In this document: in pieces, positions 34,706 to 42,836 of the stretch
How positions within the stretch are numbered: the first letter of the stretch is position 1
How the letters are laid out: the number at the start of each line of letters is the position of its first letter
NCBI GenBank assembly: GCA_051955775.1
Contig: JBQCGJ010000244.1
Span: 1-42,836, forward strand
DNA length: 42,836 bases
Source: DASUHT01 sp051955775
GTDB taxonomy: Bacteria > Actinomycetota > Thermoleophilia > Gaiellales > JAICJC01
Direction: 5' to 3'
Translations under genes and position numbers: made by a program
The notes under the pieces: generated by a model
What the model was told of the DNA's origin: nothing
Database searches by the model: none
What the model saw: the letters and a program-made list of their open reading frames with translations, nothing else

Positions 34706-35500
34706 TCAGCCTCCCGGCTCGCCGTGGGCGTTCTCACCGGGGCTTGCGGCCCCCCGGGCTGTGGCCGTCTCGAGCCGTCCGGCGAGCGCTCTGGCCCGCA
34801 GCGCCGGCACCTGCCAGACGGCCTCCAGCACGATCGCCATGCTCATCTTCGATTCGCCGAGGGTGCGGTCCTCGAACGTGATCGGCACCTCGGTCACGCG
34901 GCCGCCCATGCGCAGGGTGCGGTACGTCAGCTCGATCTGGAACACGTACCCCTGTCCGTGCACGGCGTCCAGGTCGAGCGCCTCCAGCACCCAGCGGCGG
35001 AAGCACTTGTACCCGCCCGTGAGGTCGGACACGTTCACGCCCAGCCACGTGCGGGCGTAGAACGAGCCGCCGCGGGAGATGATCCGGCGGTGCAGCGGCC
35101 ATCCGACCACGCCGCCCCCGGGGACGTACCGCGAGCCCAGCACGAGGTCGGCGTTGCGGCTTGCCTCGAGCATGCGCGGCACCGCCTGCGGCGGGTGGGA
35201 CAGGTCACAGTCCATCTCCAGCACGTGTGAATAGCCGCGCTCGAGCGCCCACCGAAAGCCCGCCACGTACGCCCGTCCGAGCCCCTGCTTGGCGCCGCGG
35301 TGCAGCACGTGCACCCAATCGTGGCGGCGGGCCAGATCGTCGGCCAGCCGGCCGGTGCCGTCCGGCGATCCGTCGTCGGTGACCAGCACGTCGCCGGAGA
35401 ACGGCGCCTGCTCGCGGACCCTGGCCAGCGCATCGATCACCCGCGGAAGGTTCTCGAGCTCGTTGTACGTGGGGAGCACGATCAGGAACCGGTCGGGCAC
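34706..35500 (-). CDS. Polyprenol-phosphate mannosyltransferase-like GT2 glycosyltransferase
   Basis: 264 residues, GT-A fold. VLPTYNELENLPRVI at the N-terminus, DDGSPDGT, the metal-binding DCD in VLEMDCDLSHPP, and GSRYVPGGGVVGW match dolichol/polyprenol-phosphate mannose synthases; DLTGGYKCFRRWVLEAL also fits. No C-terminal membrane domain. It would make lipid-linked mannose on the cytoplasmic side of the membrane. GTG 35500 is preferred because TATGCT ends 8 nt upstream and the family starts at this point; an ATG at 35533 is possible. Confidence 0.87.
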   Translation of the reverse strand: MPDRFLIVLPTYNELENLPRVIDALARVREQAPFSGDVLVTDDGSPDGTGRLADDLARRHDWVHVLHRGAKQGLGRAYVAGFRWALERGYSHVLEMDCDLSHPPQAVPRMLEASRNADLVLGSRYVPGGGVVGWPLHRRIISRGGSFYARTWLGVNVSDLTGGYKCFRRWVLEALDLDAVHGQGYVFQIELTYRTLRMGGRVTEVPITFEDRTLGESKMSMAIVLEAVWQVPALRARALAGRLETATARGAASPGENAHGEPGG

Positions 35501-35508
35501 GGGCTGAG

Positions 35509-35542
35509 AGCATAACGGCCGTGTGTTCGACATCCGTATGAT
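35509..35542. promoter_or_regulatory. Divergent promoters of the mannosyltransferase and polX genes
   Basis: Minus strand: TATGCT (35514-35509), 8 nt before GTG 35500. Plus strand: TATGAT (35537-35542), 8 nt before GTG 35551. Neither gene has a Shine-Dalgarno, so both transcripts would be leaderless. Confidence 0.5.
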
Positions 35543-35550
35543 CAGGTGCC

Positions 35551-37287
35551 GTGGCAGCCACCGACCTGACCAACGGGGACATCGCCGACCGGTTCGACCT
35601 GCTGGCCGACCTGCTGGAGCTGGAGGGCGCGGTCGTGTATCGCATTCTCGCCTACCGGCGGGCCGCCAAGGCGCTGCGGGAGACGCCGGAGTCGGTCGTG
35701 CGGCTGTCCCAGCAGGGCAAGCTCACCTCACTCCCCGGCGTCGGTTCGACGATCAGCGACAAGGTGGGCGAGCTCGTCGCCACGGGCGACATCGCAGCCC
35801 TGAAGAAGCTGGTCGACCGCAATCCGCCGGGCATCGTGCCGGTGATGCGAATCTCCGGGATCGGGCCCAAGACGGCCCGCCGGATCTTCGACGACCTCGG
35901 GCTGCGCACGGTCGAGGACGTGCGCTCGGCCGCCCGCGAGGAACGCATCCGGCGGCTGCCAGGGCTGGGCGAGCGCACCGAGGAGCTGATCCTGGAGGGG
36001 CTGTCCGAGCAGGCTGCCCCGGCCAGCCCGCGCATCTCGGTGGCCCGCCTGCGGCGGCTGGCCGACGGCATCCTGGAGGAGCTCGAGCGATCGCCGGCCG
36101 TCGTCCACTGCGAGGTCGCCGGCAGCATCCGGCGCTACGCCGAGACGGCCAAGGACATCGATCTGGTGGCGGCCGTGACCAACCGCATGACCGCGGCCGA
36201 GGCGTTCACGGCCGGCGAGTGGGTGGCGCGGGTGGAGTCGTCAGGGGACTCGCTGGTGGCCGCCCGTGCCCACGACGGCACCCGGGTCGAGCTGCGCATG
36301 GTGCCGGAGAGGTGCTTCGGCAACCTGCTTCAGCACTCGACCGGCTCGAAGGCGCACAACGTGGCCCTGCGGGAGGCGGCCGTGCGCGCGGGCCTGAGCG
36401 TGTCCGAGCACGGCATCGAGGAGGTCGCCACGGGTACCGTGGACACGGCCGCCGACGAGGCCGAGGTGTACGCCCGGCTCGGCCTGCCCTGGATCCCGCC
36501 GGAGCTGCGCGAGAACAAGGGGGAGCTGGAGGCGGCCCGGGCCGGCCGTCTGCCCGAGCTGGTCGAGCTCGGCCAGATCCGCGGCGATCTGCACTCCCAC
36601 ACCGACTGGAGCGATGGCAAGGCCACGCTCGAGCGGATGGTGGACACGGCCGTCGAGCGCGGCTACTCGTATCTGGCGATCACCGACCACTCGCCGGCTG
36701 TCGGATTCGGCATGGGCCTGGACGCCGGCCGTCTGCGCGCCCAGATCGACCGCGTGCGCGAGCTTGCCGCCCAGCTCGAGCCCGCCTTCACGCTGCTGGT
36801 GGGCTGTGAGGTGGACATCCTCAAGGACGGCTCCCTCGACTACTCGGACGAGCTGCTGGCGGAGCTGGACGTGGTGGTGGCCAGCGTGCACGCCGGCCAC
36901 CGGCTGAACGAGAAAGACCAGACGCGCCGGGTGTGCGCCGCGATGGAGAACCCGCACGTGCACAATCTCGGTCACCCGACTGGCCGGATGATCGGCGTGC
37001 GCGACCCTCGTCCGCTGGATATCGAGCAGGTGATCGCGACGGCCATCGAGACGGGAACGGTGCTGGAGGTGTCCGCCCAGCCCCACCGGCTCGACCTGCG
37101 CGATTCCCACGTCCGGCTGGCGGTGCGCAGCGGGGCGCGGCTGGTCATCGACACCGACGCGCACTCGGTCGACGCGCTGGACTACATGTCCTACGGCGTC
37201 ATGAACGCGCGTCGCGGGTGGGCCGAGCCCGAGAACGTGGTCAACACCCGCGAGTGGGGCGAGGCCAGGAAGCTGCTCAAGGCGTAG
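35551..37287 (+). CDS. polX: Family X DNA polymerase with PHP domain
   Basis: 578 residues. Two HhH segments (LPGVGSTISDKVGEL; ISGIGPKTARRIF) precede the nucleotidyl-transferase motif GSIRRYAETAKDIDL, with metal Asp202 and Asp204; the third metal position, normally Asp in VDxR, is Glu247 (VELRMVP). FGNLLQHSTGSKAHNVALR follows. The C-terminal PHP nuclease begins DLHSHTDWSDG and continues with AITDHS, GCEVDI, SVHAG and IDTDAHS. A base-excision/gap repair polymerase in other bacteria. GTG 35551. Confidence 0.93.
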   Translation: MAATDLTNGDIADRFDLLADLLELEGAVVYRILAYRRAAKALRETPESVVRLSQQGKLTSLPGVGSTISDKVGELVATGDIAALKKLVDRNPPGIVPVMRISGIGPKTARRIFDDLGLRTVEDVRSAAREERIRRLPGLGERTEELILEGLSEQAAPASPRISVARLRRLADGILEELERSPAVVHCEVAGSIRRYAETAKDIDLVAAVTNRMTAAEAFTAGEWVARVESSGDSLVAARAHDGTRVELRMVPERCFGNLLQHSTGSKAHNVALREAAVRAGLSVSEHGIEEVATGTVDTAADEAEVYARLGLPWIPPELRENKGELEAARAGRLPELVELGQIRGDLHSHTDWSDGKATLERMVDTAVERGYSYLAITDHSPAVGFGMGLDAGRLRAQIDRVRELAAQLEPAFTLLVGCEVDILKDGSLDYSDELLAELDVVVASVHAGHRLNEKDQTRRVCAAMENPHVHNLGHPTGRMIGVRDPRPLDIEQVIATAIETGTVLEVSAQPHRLDLRDSHVRLAVRSGARLVIDTDAHSVDALDYMSYGVMNARRGWAEPENVVNTREWGEARKLLKA

Positions 37288-37323
37288 GTGACCATCCGGC
37301 GAACGACGCCGGACGTCGACCGG

Positions 37324-37530
37324 CTACGACTGGGCGGAGACGATCTCGCCGGTCAGCACCGCCTGGCCGTCCTCCACGGACAGCATCACGCGGTCGGCCC
37401 AGAAGAACTGGCGCTCCAGCGCCGCAAACACGTCGACCACGCCGGGGGTCTCCTGCTCGAGCTCGCCGCGTGTGGCCTCGACGCCGATGAGAGTGGTTCC
37501 TGTCACCCTTCCACGGTACGGGCGCGTCAC
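37324..37530 (-). CDS. Hypothetical small protein, 68 aa
   Basis: Not recognised. Sequence has an Arg-rich start, then GVEATRGELEQETPGVVDVF, and AALERQFFWADRVMLSVEDGQAV near the C-terminus. GTG 37530 overlaps the NUDIX stop in a GTGA junction, which supports expression as the third gene after otsB and NUDIX. A second GTG (37506) has GGAAGG directly before it with no spacing. It is convergent with polX, 36 nt apart. Confidence 0.55.
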   Translation of the reverse strand: MTRPYRGRVTGTTLIGVEATRGELEQETPGVVDVFAALERQFFWADRVMLSVEDGQAVLTGEIVSAQS

Positions 37531-38096
37531 CCCTCGAGCAACCCCGCGATGCGGTCGTGCAGGTCGGCGCGGTAGCGGAACAGCCCGCCCGGACCGGCGC
37601 GCAACACGGAGGCCACCGGCCCGGTGAGCTCATGCATGGTCATCCAGCGTGCATCGTCGATCTCCCGGCGGTCACGCGGTGCCAGACGGGTGTTGCGCAC
37701 CGGATGAGCCGTGACGACGTGCGTCGTCCAGCGGTCGACGCCCCCGTCCGCGTGCACGAACCGCGCGCGGACCACCAGCAGGTACGAGTCCAGCTCGATG
37801 CGCAGGCCGATCTCCTCCATTGCCTCGCGCAGCACGCCCTGTTCGAAGCTCTCGCCGCGGGCGATCCCCCCGGATGGGATCCGCCACGCGCCCGGCGGGA
37901 AGGTCGGCTTGCGGATCACCGCCACCCGTCCACGTGCGTCCCACACGGCGAAGGTGACGTCGTGGCGGCGGTCCGGGCCGCCCATCCCCAGCGTCCTGCG
38001 GTCGCCCCGCGGCAGGGGCACCGTCGGCCGCCACTCCCGCGGGCGGCCCAGACGCCGCCGCCCCGGAGCCAGCAGAGCGCGGTCGACGTGCGTCAC
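37527..38096 (-). CDS. NUDIX hydrolase
   Basis: 189 residues. Perfect Nudix box from Gly76 to Leu98: G-x5-E82-x7-R90-E91-A-M-E94-E95-I-G-L, preceded by WRIPSGG. A 45-residue basic Pro/Arg-rich N-terminal extension precedes the fold. Substrate unknown. GTG 38096 overlaps the otsB stop (GTGA). Confidence 0.9.
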   Translation of the reverse strand: MTHVDRALLAPGRRRLGRPREWRPTVPLPRGDRRTLGMGGPDRRHDVTFAVWDARGRVAVIRKPTFPPGAWRIPSGGIARGESFEQGVLREAMEEIGLRIELDSYLLVVRARFVHADGGVDRWTTHVVTAHPVRNTRLAPRDRREIDDARWMTMHELTGPVASVLRAGPGGLFRYRADLHDRIAGLLEG

Positions 38097-38857
38097 GACG
38101 CCAGGTGCCGCAGCAGCTCGGCCACCTCTCTTGGCCCGTCCAGCACCTCGTCGGCCATGTCGAGCAGCTCCTGCGGCCCCTCCGCCGAGCGCACGGCGAT
38201 GCGGATCGTCGCCTCGCGGAAGGCGTCGATGTCACTGCGGTCGTCACCGCAGAACAGGAGCTCGGTGATCCGCTTTCGCCCCCGCAGACGGCGCACCGCC
38301 GAGCCCTTGTCGAGCGGCACGGGAGGCCGCACCTCCAGCACCATGCGCCCGAACGCCGCCGCCAGGCCGGCGCGCTCCAGCTTGGGCACGATCTGCGCCT
38401 CCAGATAGCGCAGTGCGTGGTCGGGCCGGGGCGAGTTGCGGAAGTGCACGGTGAAGGTGATGCCCTTGTCCTCGACCTTGCAGCCCAGCTCGGGTAGCAG
38501 CCCGTCGTTCTGCACCATGACCAGCGCGTGGCGCACCGCGTCGCGGTGCTTGGCCGCCTGCGGCGCCAGGTGCACGGCGCCGTCGCGCCACACCTCCAGC
38601 CCGTGATTGCCGGAGATGGCAACGGTCTCGACCGGCACCAGGCGCCGGGCCTCAGCGGCAGGGCGGCCGGTCACACAGGCCACCAGCCCGTAGCGGCCGG
38701 CCAGCCGTTCCATCACGTTCAGGGTCGCCTTTGGCACCCGCGCTCGCGCGGGTGTGGAGACGATCGGCGCCAGCGTGCCGTCGATGTCGCACACGATCGC
38801 GCTGCGCCTGGGGTCGGCGACCAGCGGGGCAACCAGCCGGACCAGCCGCTCGTCCAC
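38093..38857 (-). CDS. otsB: Trehalose-6-phosphate phosphatase-like HAD enzyme
   Basis: 254 residues, HAD fold with nucleophile motif DIDGT at 24-28, GRPAAEARRLVP (motif II region), AISGNHGLEVWRDG (cap entry), KGSAVRRL and CGDDRSDIDAFR (motif IV). These match OtsB phosphatases, but no otsA is nearby, so another sugar phosphate is possible. GTG 38857 with TATTGT ending 6 nt upstream on the minus strand. Confidence 0.85.
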   Translation of the reverse strand: MDERLVRLVAPLVADPRRSAIVCDIDGTLAPIVSTPARARVPKATLNVMERLAGRYGLVACVTGRPAAEARRLVPVETVAISGNHGLEVWRDGAVHLAPQAAKHRDAVRHALVMVQNDGLLPELGCKVEDKGITFTVHFRNSPRPDHALRYLEAQIVPKLERAGLAAAFGRMVLEVRPPVPLDKGSAVRRLRGRKRITELLFCGDDRSDIDAFREATIRIAVRSAEGPQELLDMADEVLDGPREVAELLRHLAS

Positions 38858-38862
38858 GCTGC

Positions 38863-38869
38863 AACAATA
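38863..38869. promoter_or_regulatory. Divergent -10 elements of otsB and the permease operon
   Basis: Minus strand TATTGT (38869-38864) ends 6 nt before the otsB GTG. Plus strand AACAAT (38863-38868), four matches to TATAAT, ends 7 nt before the GTG at 38876. The otsB element is the better supported. Confidence 0.4.
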
Positions 38870-38875
38870 CCCGCC

Positions 38876-39232
38876 GTGCCCGCACGCTTCCCGACCCTGG
38901 TCGCCACCGGTCTGGCGGCGGGGTTCCTGGCCGGAGTGTTCGGGATCGGGGGAGGGATCGTGATCGTACCCATGCTGGTGGCGGGCGCCGCGTATCCGGC
39001 CAAATCCGCCATGGCAACGTCGCTTGCGGCGATGCTGTTCACCGCGCTGGCGGCAGGGGCGTCGCATGCCCAGGCCGGCCAGGTTGCCTGGACCGACGCC
39101 GTGCTGATCGGCGTCCCGGCAACGGCCGGAGCGGTGGCCGGCGCGTGGCTGCACCAGCGGATCGCGACCCGCGCCGTGGTGCTCGGCTTCTCGGTGTTGC
39201 TCGCAGTGACGGCGGCCAGGCTGGCGCTGTGA
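38876..39232 (+). CDS. TauE/SafE permease, half-size subunit 1
   Basis: 118 residues, four predicted membrane segments. It opens with the family repeat signature GFLAGVFGIGGGIVIVPML and continues through AYPAKSAMATSLAAMLFTAL. Full-length TauE/SafE proteins have two such repeats in about 250 residues; this gene has one and ends by stop codon after the fourth helix. The stop overlaps the second half-gene in GTGA. The two proteins probably form one transporter of a small organic or sulfur anion. Confidence 0.8.
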   Translation: MPARFPTLVATGLAAGFLAGVFGIGGGIVIVPMLVAGAAYPAKSAMATSLAAMLFTALAAGASHAQAGQVAWTDAVLIGVPATAGAVAGAWLHQRIATRAVVLGFSVLLAVTAARLAL

Positions 39233-39633
39233 GCCACGAGCTGGTGGCGGTGCTCCTGGGTGCGGTGGCCGGCACGCTGTCGGCGCTGTTCGGCGTGGGC
39301 GGCGGGGTGATCTTCGTGCCCACGCTGATCTTCCTCGGCCACTCGCCGCACGTCGCCGTGGCCACATCGCTGGTGGCCATGGTGCCGGTGATCGGCATGG
39401 GGGCGTGGCGGCAGACCCGCTATGGGTCGGTGCGGTGGAGGGACGCCGTGGTCATCGGAGCTGCGTCGGTGCCGACGGCCAAGCTCGGGGAGGTGGTTGC
39501 GACATCGTTGTCCAACGAGGTGCTGCGGCGGTTGTTTGCGGTGGTGCTCGCCGGCGCAGCGGTGCAGCTGGCCTACCGCGCTCTGCACGTGCGGGAGACC
39601 GAGCGGGAGGAGGTGGCCGATGGACGTGCGTGA
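39229..39633 (+). CDS. TauE/SafE permease, half-size subunit 2
   Basis: 134 residues: GAVAGTLSALFGVGGGVIFVPTLIF signature in two overlapping parts, HSPHVAVATSLVAMVPV, then three further helices and a charged tail RETEREEVADGRA. It matches the second repeat of TauE/SafE. GTG 39229 overlaps the stop of subunit 1, so both are probably made by coupled translation. The end overlaps the GNAT start by 14 nt. Confidence 0.8.
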   Translation: MSHELVAVLLGAVAGTLSALFGVGGGVIFVPTLIFLGHSPHVAVATSLVAMVPVIGMGAWRQTRYGSVRWRDAVVIGAASVPTAKLGEVVATSLSNEVLRRLFAVVLAGAAVQLAYRALHVRETEREEVADGRA

Positions 39634-40036
39634 GGTGTCCCCGGCCGATGCCCTTGACGTGGCCGGCCTGCTCGACGAGCTCGGGTATCCGGCGCACCCG
39701 GAGGCGGTGCGTGACCGGCTGGCCGAGGTCGCGCGCGACTCCCGCGTGCTCGTCGCAGTGGACGACGGGCGGCTTGAGGGAATGGTCGCGAGCCACCATA
39801 TGCGAGTGCTGGAGCATGAGCAGCCGGTGTGCCTGGTGACGGTGCTGGTGGTGGCGCCCGGCGCCCGGCGGAGGGGTGTGGGGCGGCTCCTGATGGACGC
39901 CGTCGAGCGGATCGCCCGCGACGCCGGCTGCGGCCGGATCGTGGTCGGTACGGCGCACCACCGCGTGTCGGCTCACGCGTTCTACCGCGGCCGCGGCTAC
40001 GAGGACACGGGGTTGCGGTTTCAGAAGAAACTGTGA
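39620..40036 (+). CDS. GNAT-family N-acetyltransferase
   Basis: 138 residues, GNAT fold: motif A VTVLVVAPGARRRGVGRLLMD with the RRxGxG acetyl-CoA loop, and motif B AHAFYRGRGYEDTGLRF. Substrate unknown. ATG 39620 has GGAGG upstream within the end of the permease gene; an upstream in-frame stretch is shadow. Convergent with acs across 61 nt in which nothing is recognised. Confidence 0.9.
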   Translation: MDVREVSPADALDVAGLLDELGYPAHPEAVRDRLAEVARDSRVLVAVDDGRLEGMVASHHMRVLEHEQPVCLVTVLVVAPGARRRGVGRLLMDAVERIARDAGCGRIVVGTAHHRVSAHAFYRGRGYEDTGLRFQKKL

Positions 40037-40097
40037 GGCTGGTCGGCGGGCCTCGTCGGCGCTGCACTGGACCGAAATCAGGTGCGCAGGCGGTGAG

Positions 40098-42095
<1,998 letters not shown>

Positions 42096-42119
42096 GGATG
42101 CTCCTCCCTCCGGGCCGGT

Positions 42120-42482
42120 CTACGGCTCGTAGTCGAACTCGTCCTCGTCGTGGCTCAACAGCTGCTTGGCCGCGGCGACGGCGCCGATCACGATTGCCGA
42201 GGTGAGGATCAGCTTGCGCAGCTTGTGGCTCTTGCGCTTGGGCTGCTCCGACAGCCGGCGGGCCGTCTGACGCAGCTCGGCGGCTGCCTTCACGACCTCG
42301 TCCTGCACATCCCTGCGGGTAGCCGCCCTGCGTGCGCCGTCCGACTGGATCCTCTGATAGATCACGCGTGCCGAGTCGAGCGCTGTCTTGGCGTGGGCCC
42401 GCAGCTCTTCGTCCTCGGCGATCCTCGAGACAAATGGCGTGACGGTGTCCGCTACCTTGTCAGTGCGCAGCTTTGTCTGCAC
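42120..42482 (-). CDS. Hypothetical protein with one C-terminal membrane segment
   Basis: 120 residues, family not recognised. The first 80 residues are charged and Ala-rich with helical periodicity (AEDEELRAHAKTALDSA; VVKAAAELRQTARRL), then a basic KRKSHKLRK, one hydrophobic span LILTSAIVIGAVAAAKQLL (about 90-108) and an acidic end DEDEFDYEP. It resembles small membrane-anchored stress/YtxH-like proteins only in layout. GTG 42482 has GGGAGGT 6 nt upstream. Precedes acs by 24 nt, probably co-transcribed. Confidence 0.7.
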   Translation of the reverse strand: MQTKLRTDKVADTVTPFVSRIAEDEELRAHAKTALDSARVIYQRIQSDGARRAATRRDVQDEVVKAAAELRQTARRLSEQPKRKSHKLRKLILTSAIVIGAVAAAKQLLSHDEDEFDYEP

Positions 42483-42510
42483 AGTGGTACCTCCCAGCGG
42501 GTTTTCCGGT

Positions 42511-42517
42511 CACACTA
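42511..42517. promoter_or_regulatory. Divergent -10 elements between the membrane protein and rlmN genes
   Basis: Minus strand TAGTGT (42517-42512) would give a leader of about 22 nt containing GGGAGGT for the membrane-protein gene. Plus strand CACACT (42511-42516) ends 6 nt before GTG 42523; weaker match. Confidence 0.3.
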
Positions 42518-42522
42518 CCACG

Positions 42523-42836
42523 GTGGATTTTTCCCAGTTGCGCGCGTTCTTGAACCTGCACGGGCTGCCGGCGTACCGTGGCCGCCAGGTGTACGCACAG
42601 GTAACCCGAGGGCTGGCGCAGAGCTACGACGAGATGACCGACCTGCCGGCCTCGCTGCGTCGGATGCTTGATCAGGAGCTGCCGTTGCGTGATCTGGCCG
42701 AACGGGAGCGCCAGGCATCCGCGGACGGCACGCTCAAGCTGCGGTTCACGACCGCGGACGGGTTTCCGGTGGAGGCGGTGGCGATGGCCCACGGCGATCG
42801 GCGGACGGTGTGCGTGTCATCTCAGAGCGGATGCCC
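42523..42836 (+). CDS. rlmN: RlmN-type 23S rRNA/tRNA methyltransferase, N-terminal part
   Basis: An open frame running off the end of the window, 104 codons seen. It starts VDFSQLRAFLNLHGLPAYRGRQVY (N-terminal RNA-binding helical domain), has TDLPASLRRMLDQEL, LRFTTADGFPVEAVAM and VCVSSQSGCP; the last is the segment immediately before the radical-SAM CxxxCxxC of RlmN, which makes 2-methyladenosine at A2503 of 23S rRNA and A37 of tRNAs. Start GTG 42523, no Shine-Dalgarno, divergent from the membrane-protein gene. Confidence 0.88.
   Translation, partial: MDFSQLRAFLNLHGLPAYRGRQVYAQVTRGLAQSYDEMTDLPASLRRMLDQELPLRDLAERERQASADGTLKLRFTTADGFPVEAVAMAHGDRRTVCVSSQSGC

Overview
This is a G+C-rich (about two-thirds or more by eye) bacterial chromosome segment centred on the replication origin. 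The gene set rpmH-oriC-dnaA-dnaN-recF-DUF721-gyrB-gyrA, the frequent GTG/TTG starts, the 4-nt stop/start overlaps and the many apparently leaderless genes suggest the phylum Actinobacteriota. Separate accD and accA genes, a prephenate dehydratase with its own attenuator, and a GyrB carrying the long TOPRIM insertion typical of Gram-negative enzymes point away from class Actinomycetes. A deep lineage such as Thermoleophilia is plausible; this is inference, not a search result.

Layout. 1-3007: 3' part of an acyl-CoA dehydrogenase, a bifunctional nuclease (DUF151), a group II PLP decarboxylase and tRNA-Ile(GAT). 3210-7764 (minus strand): a tightly coupled run rpmH-rnpA-yidD-yidC-khpB-rsmG-parA-parB. 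7765-8044 and 9404-9641: DnaA-box-rich spacers flanking dnaA, the likely bipartite oriC. 8045-17336 (plus): dnaA, dnaN, recF, a DciA-like gene, gyrB, gyrA, followed by a MerR-like gene. 17747-21481 (minus): birA, nfeD, slipin, galT. 21504-28366 (plus): an ECF-type sigma factor coupled to fabZ-fabH-fabD-fabG-fabF and accD-accA, then a CaCA-type antiporter. 29380-32661 (minus): a Phe-rich leader peptide, pheA and a DUF1998 helicase. 32669-34305 (plus): thiL and an EamA transporter. Then trxA and a polyprenol-phosphate mannosyltransferase (minus), a PolX/PHP polymerase (plus), a minus run otsB-NUDIX-small ORF, a two-gene TauE/SafE permease with a GNAT gene (plus), acs and a one-TM protein (minus), and the start of rlmN.

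How it works together. Genes left of the origin read leftward and those right of it read rightward, so both sets are co-directional with replication. The left arm joins ribosome/RNase P, membrane insertion and chromosome segregation; the right arm joins initiation, clamp, repair and topoisomerase. The 21-28 kb block is nearly complete FAS II initiation and elongation plus the carboxyltransferase half of acetyl-CoA carboxylase, facing biotin ligase across a 22-bp divergent promoter.

Most striking observations: (i) a classical-looking phenylalanine attenuator for pheA (19-residue leader peptide with four Phe codons, antiterminator, and terminator with seven U), whose start codon is interleaved with the thiL promoter; (ii) a recurring layout in which a TANNNT -10 element lies 6-9 nt before the start codon and no Shine-Dalgarno is present; (iii) a TauE/SafE permease split into two half-size genes; (iv) a perfect A AAA AAG slippery heptamer in dnaA; (v) galT apparently lacking any canonical start but having a well-placed Shine-Dalgarno before an AUA.
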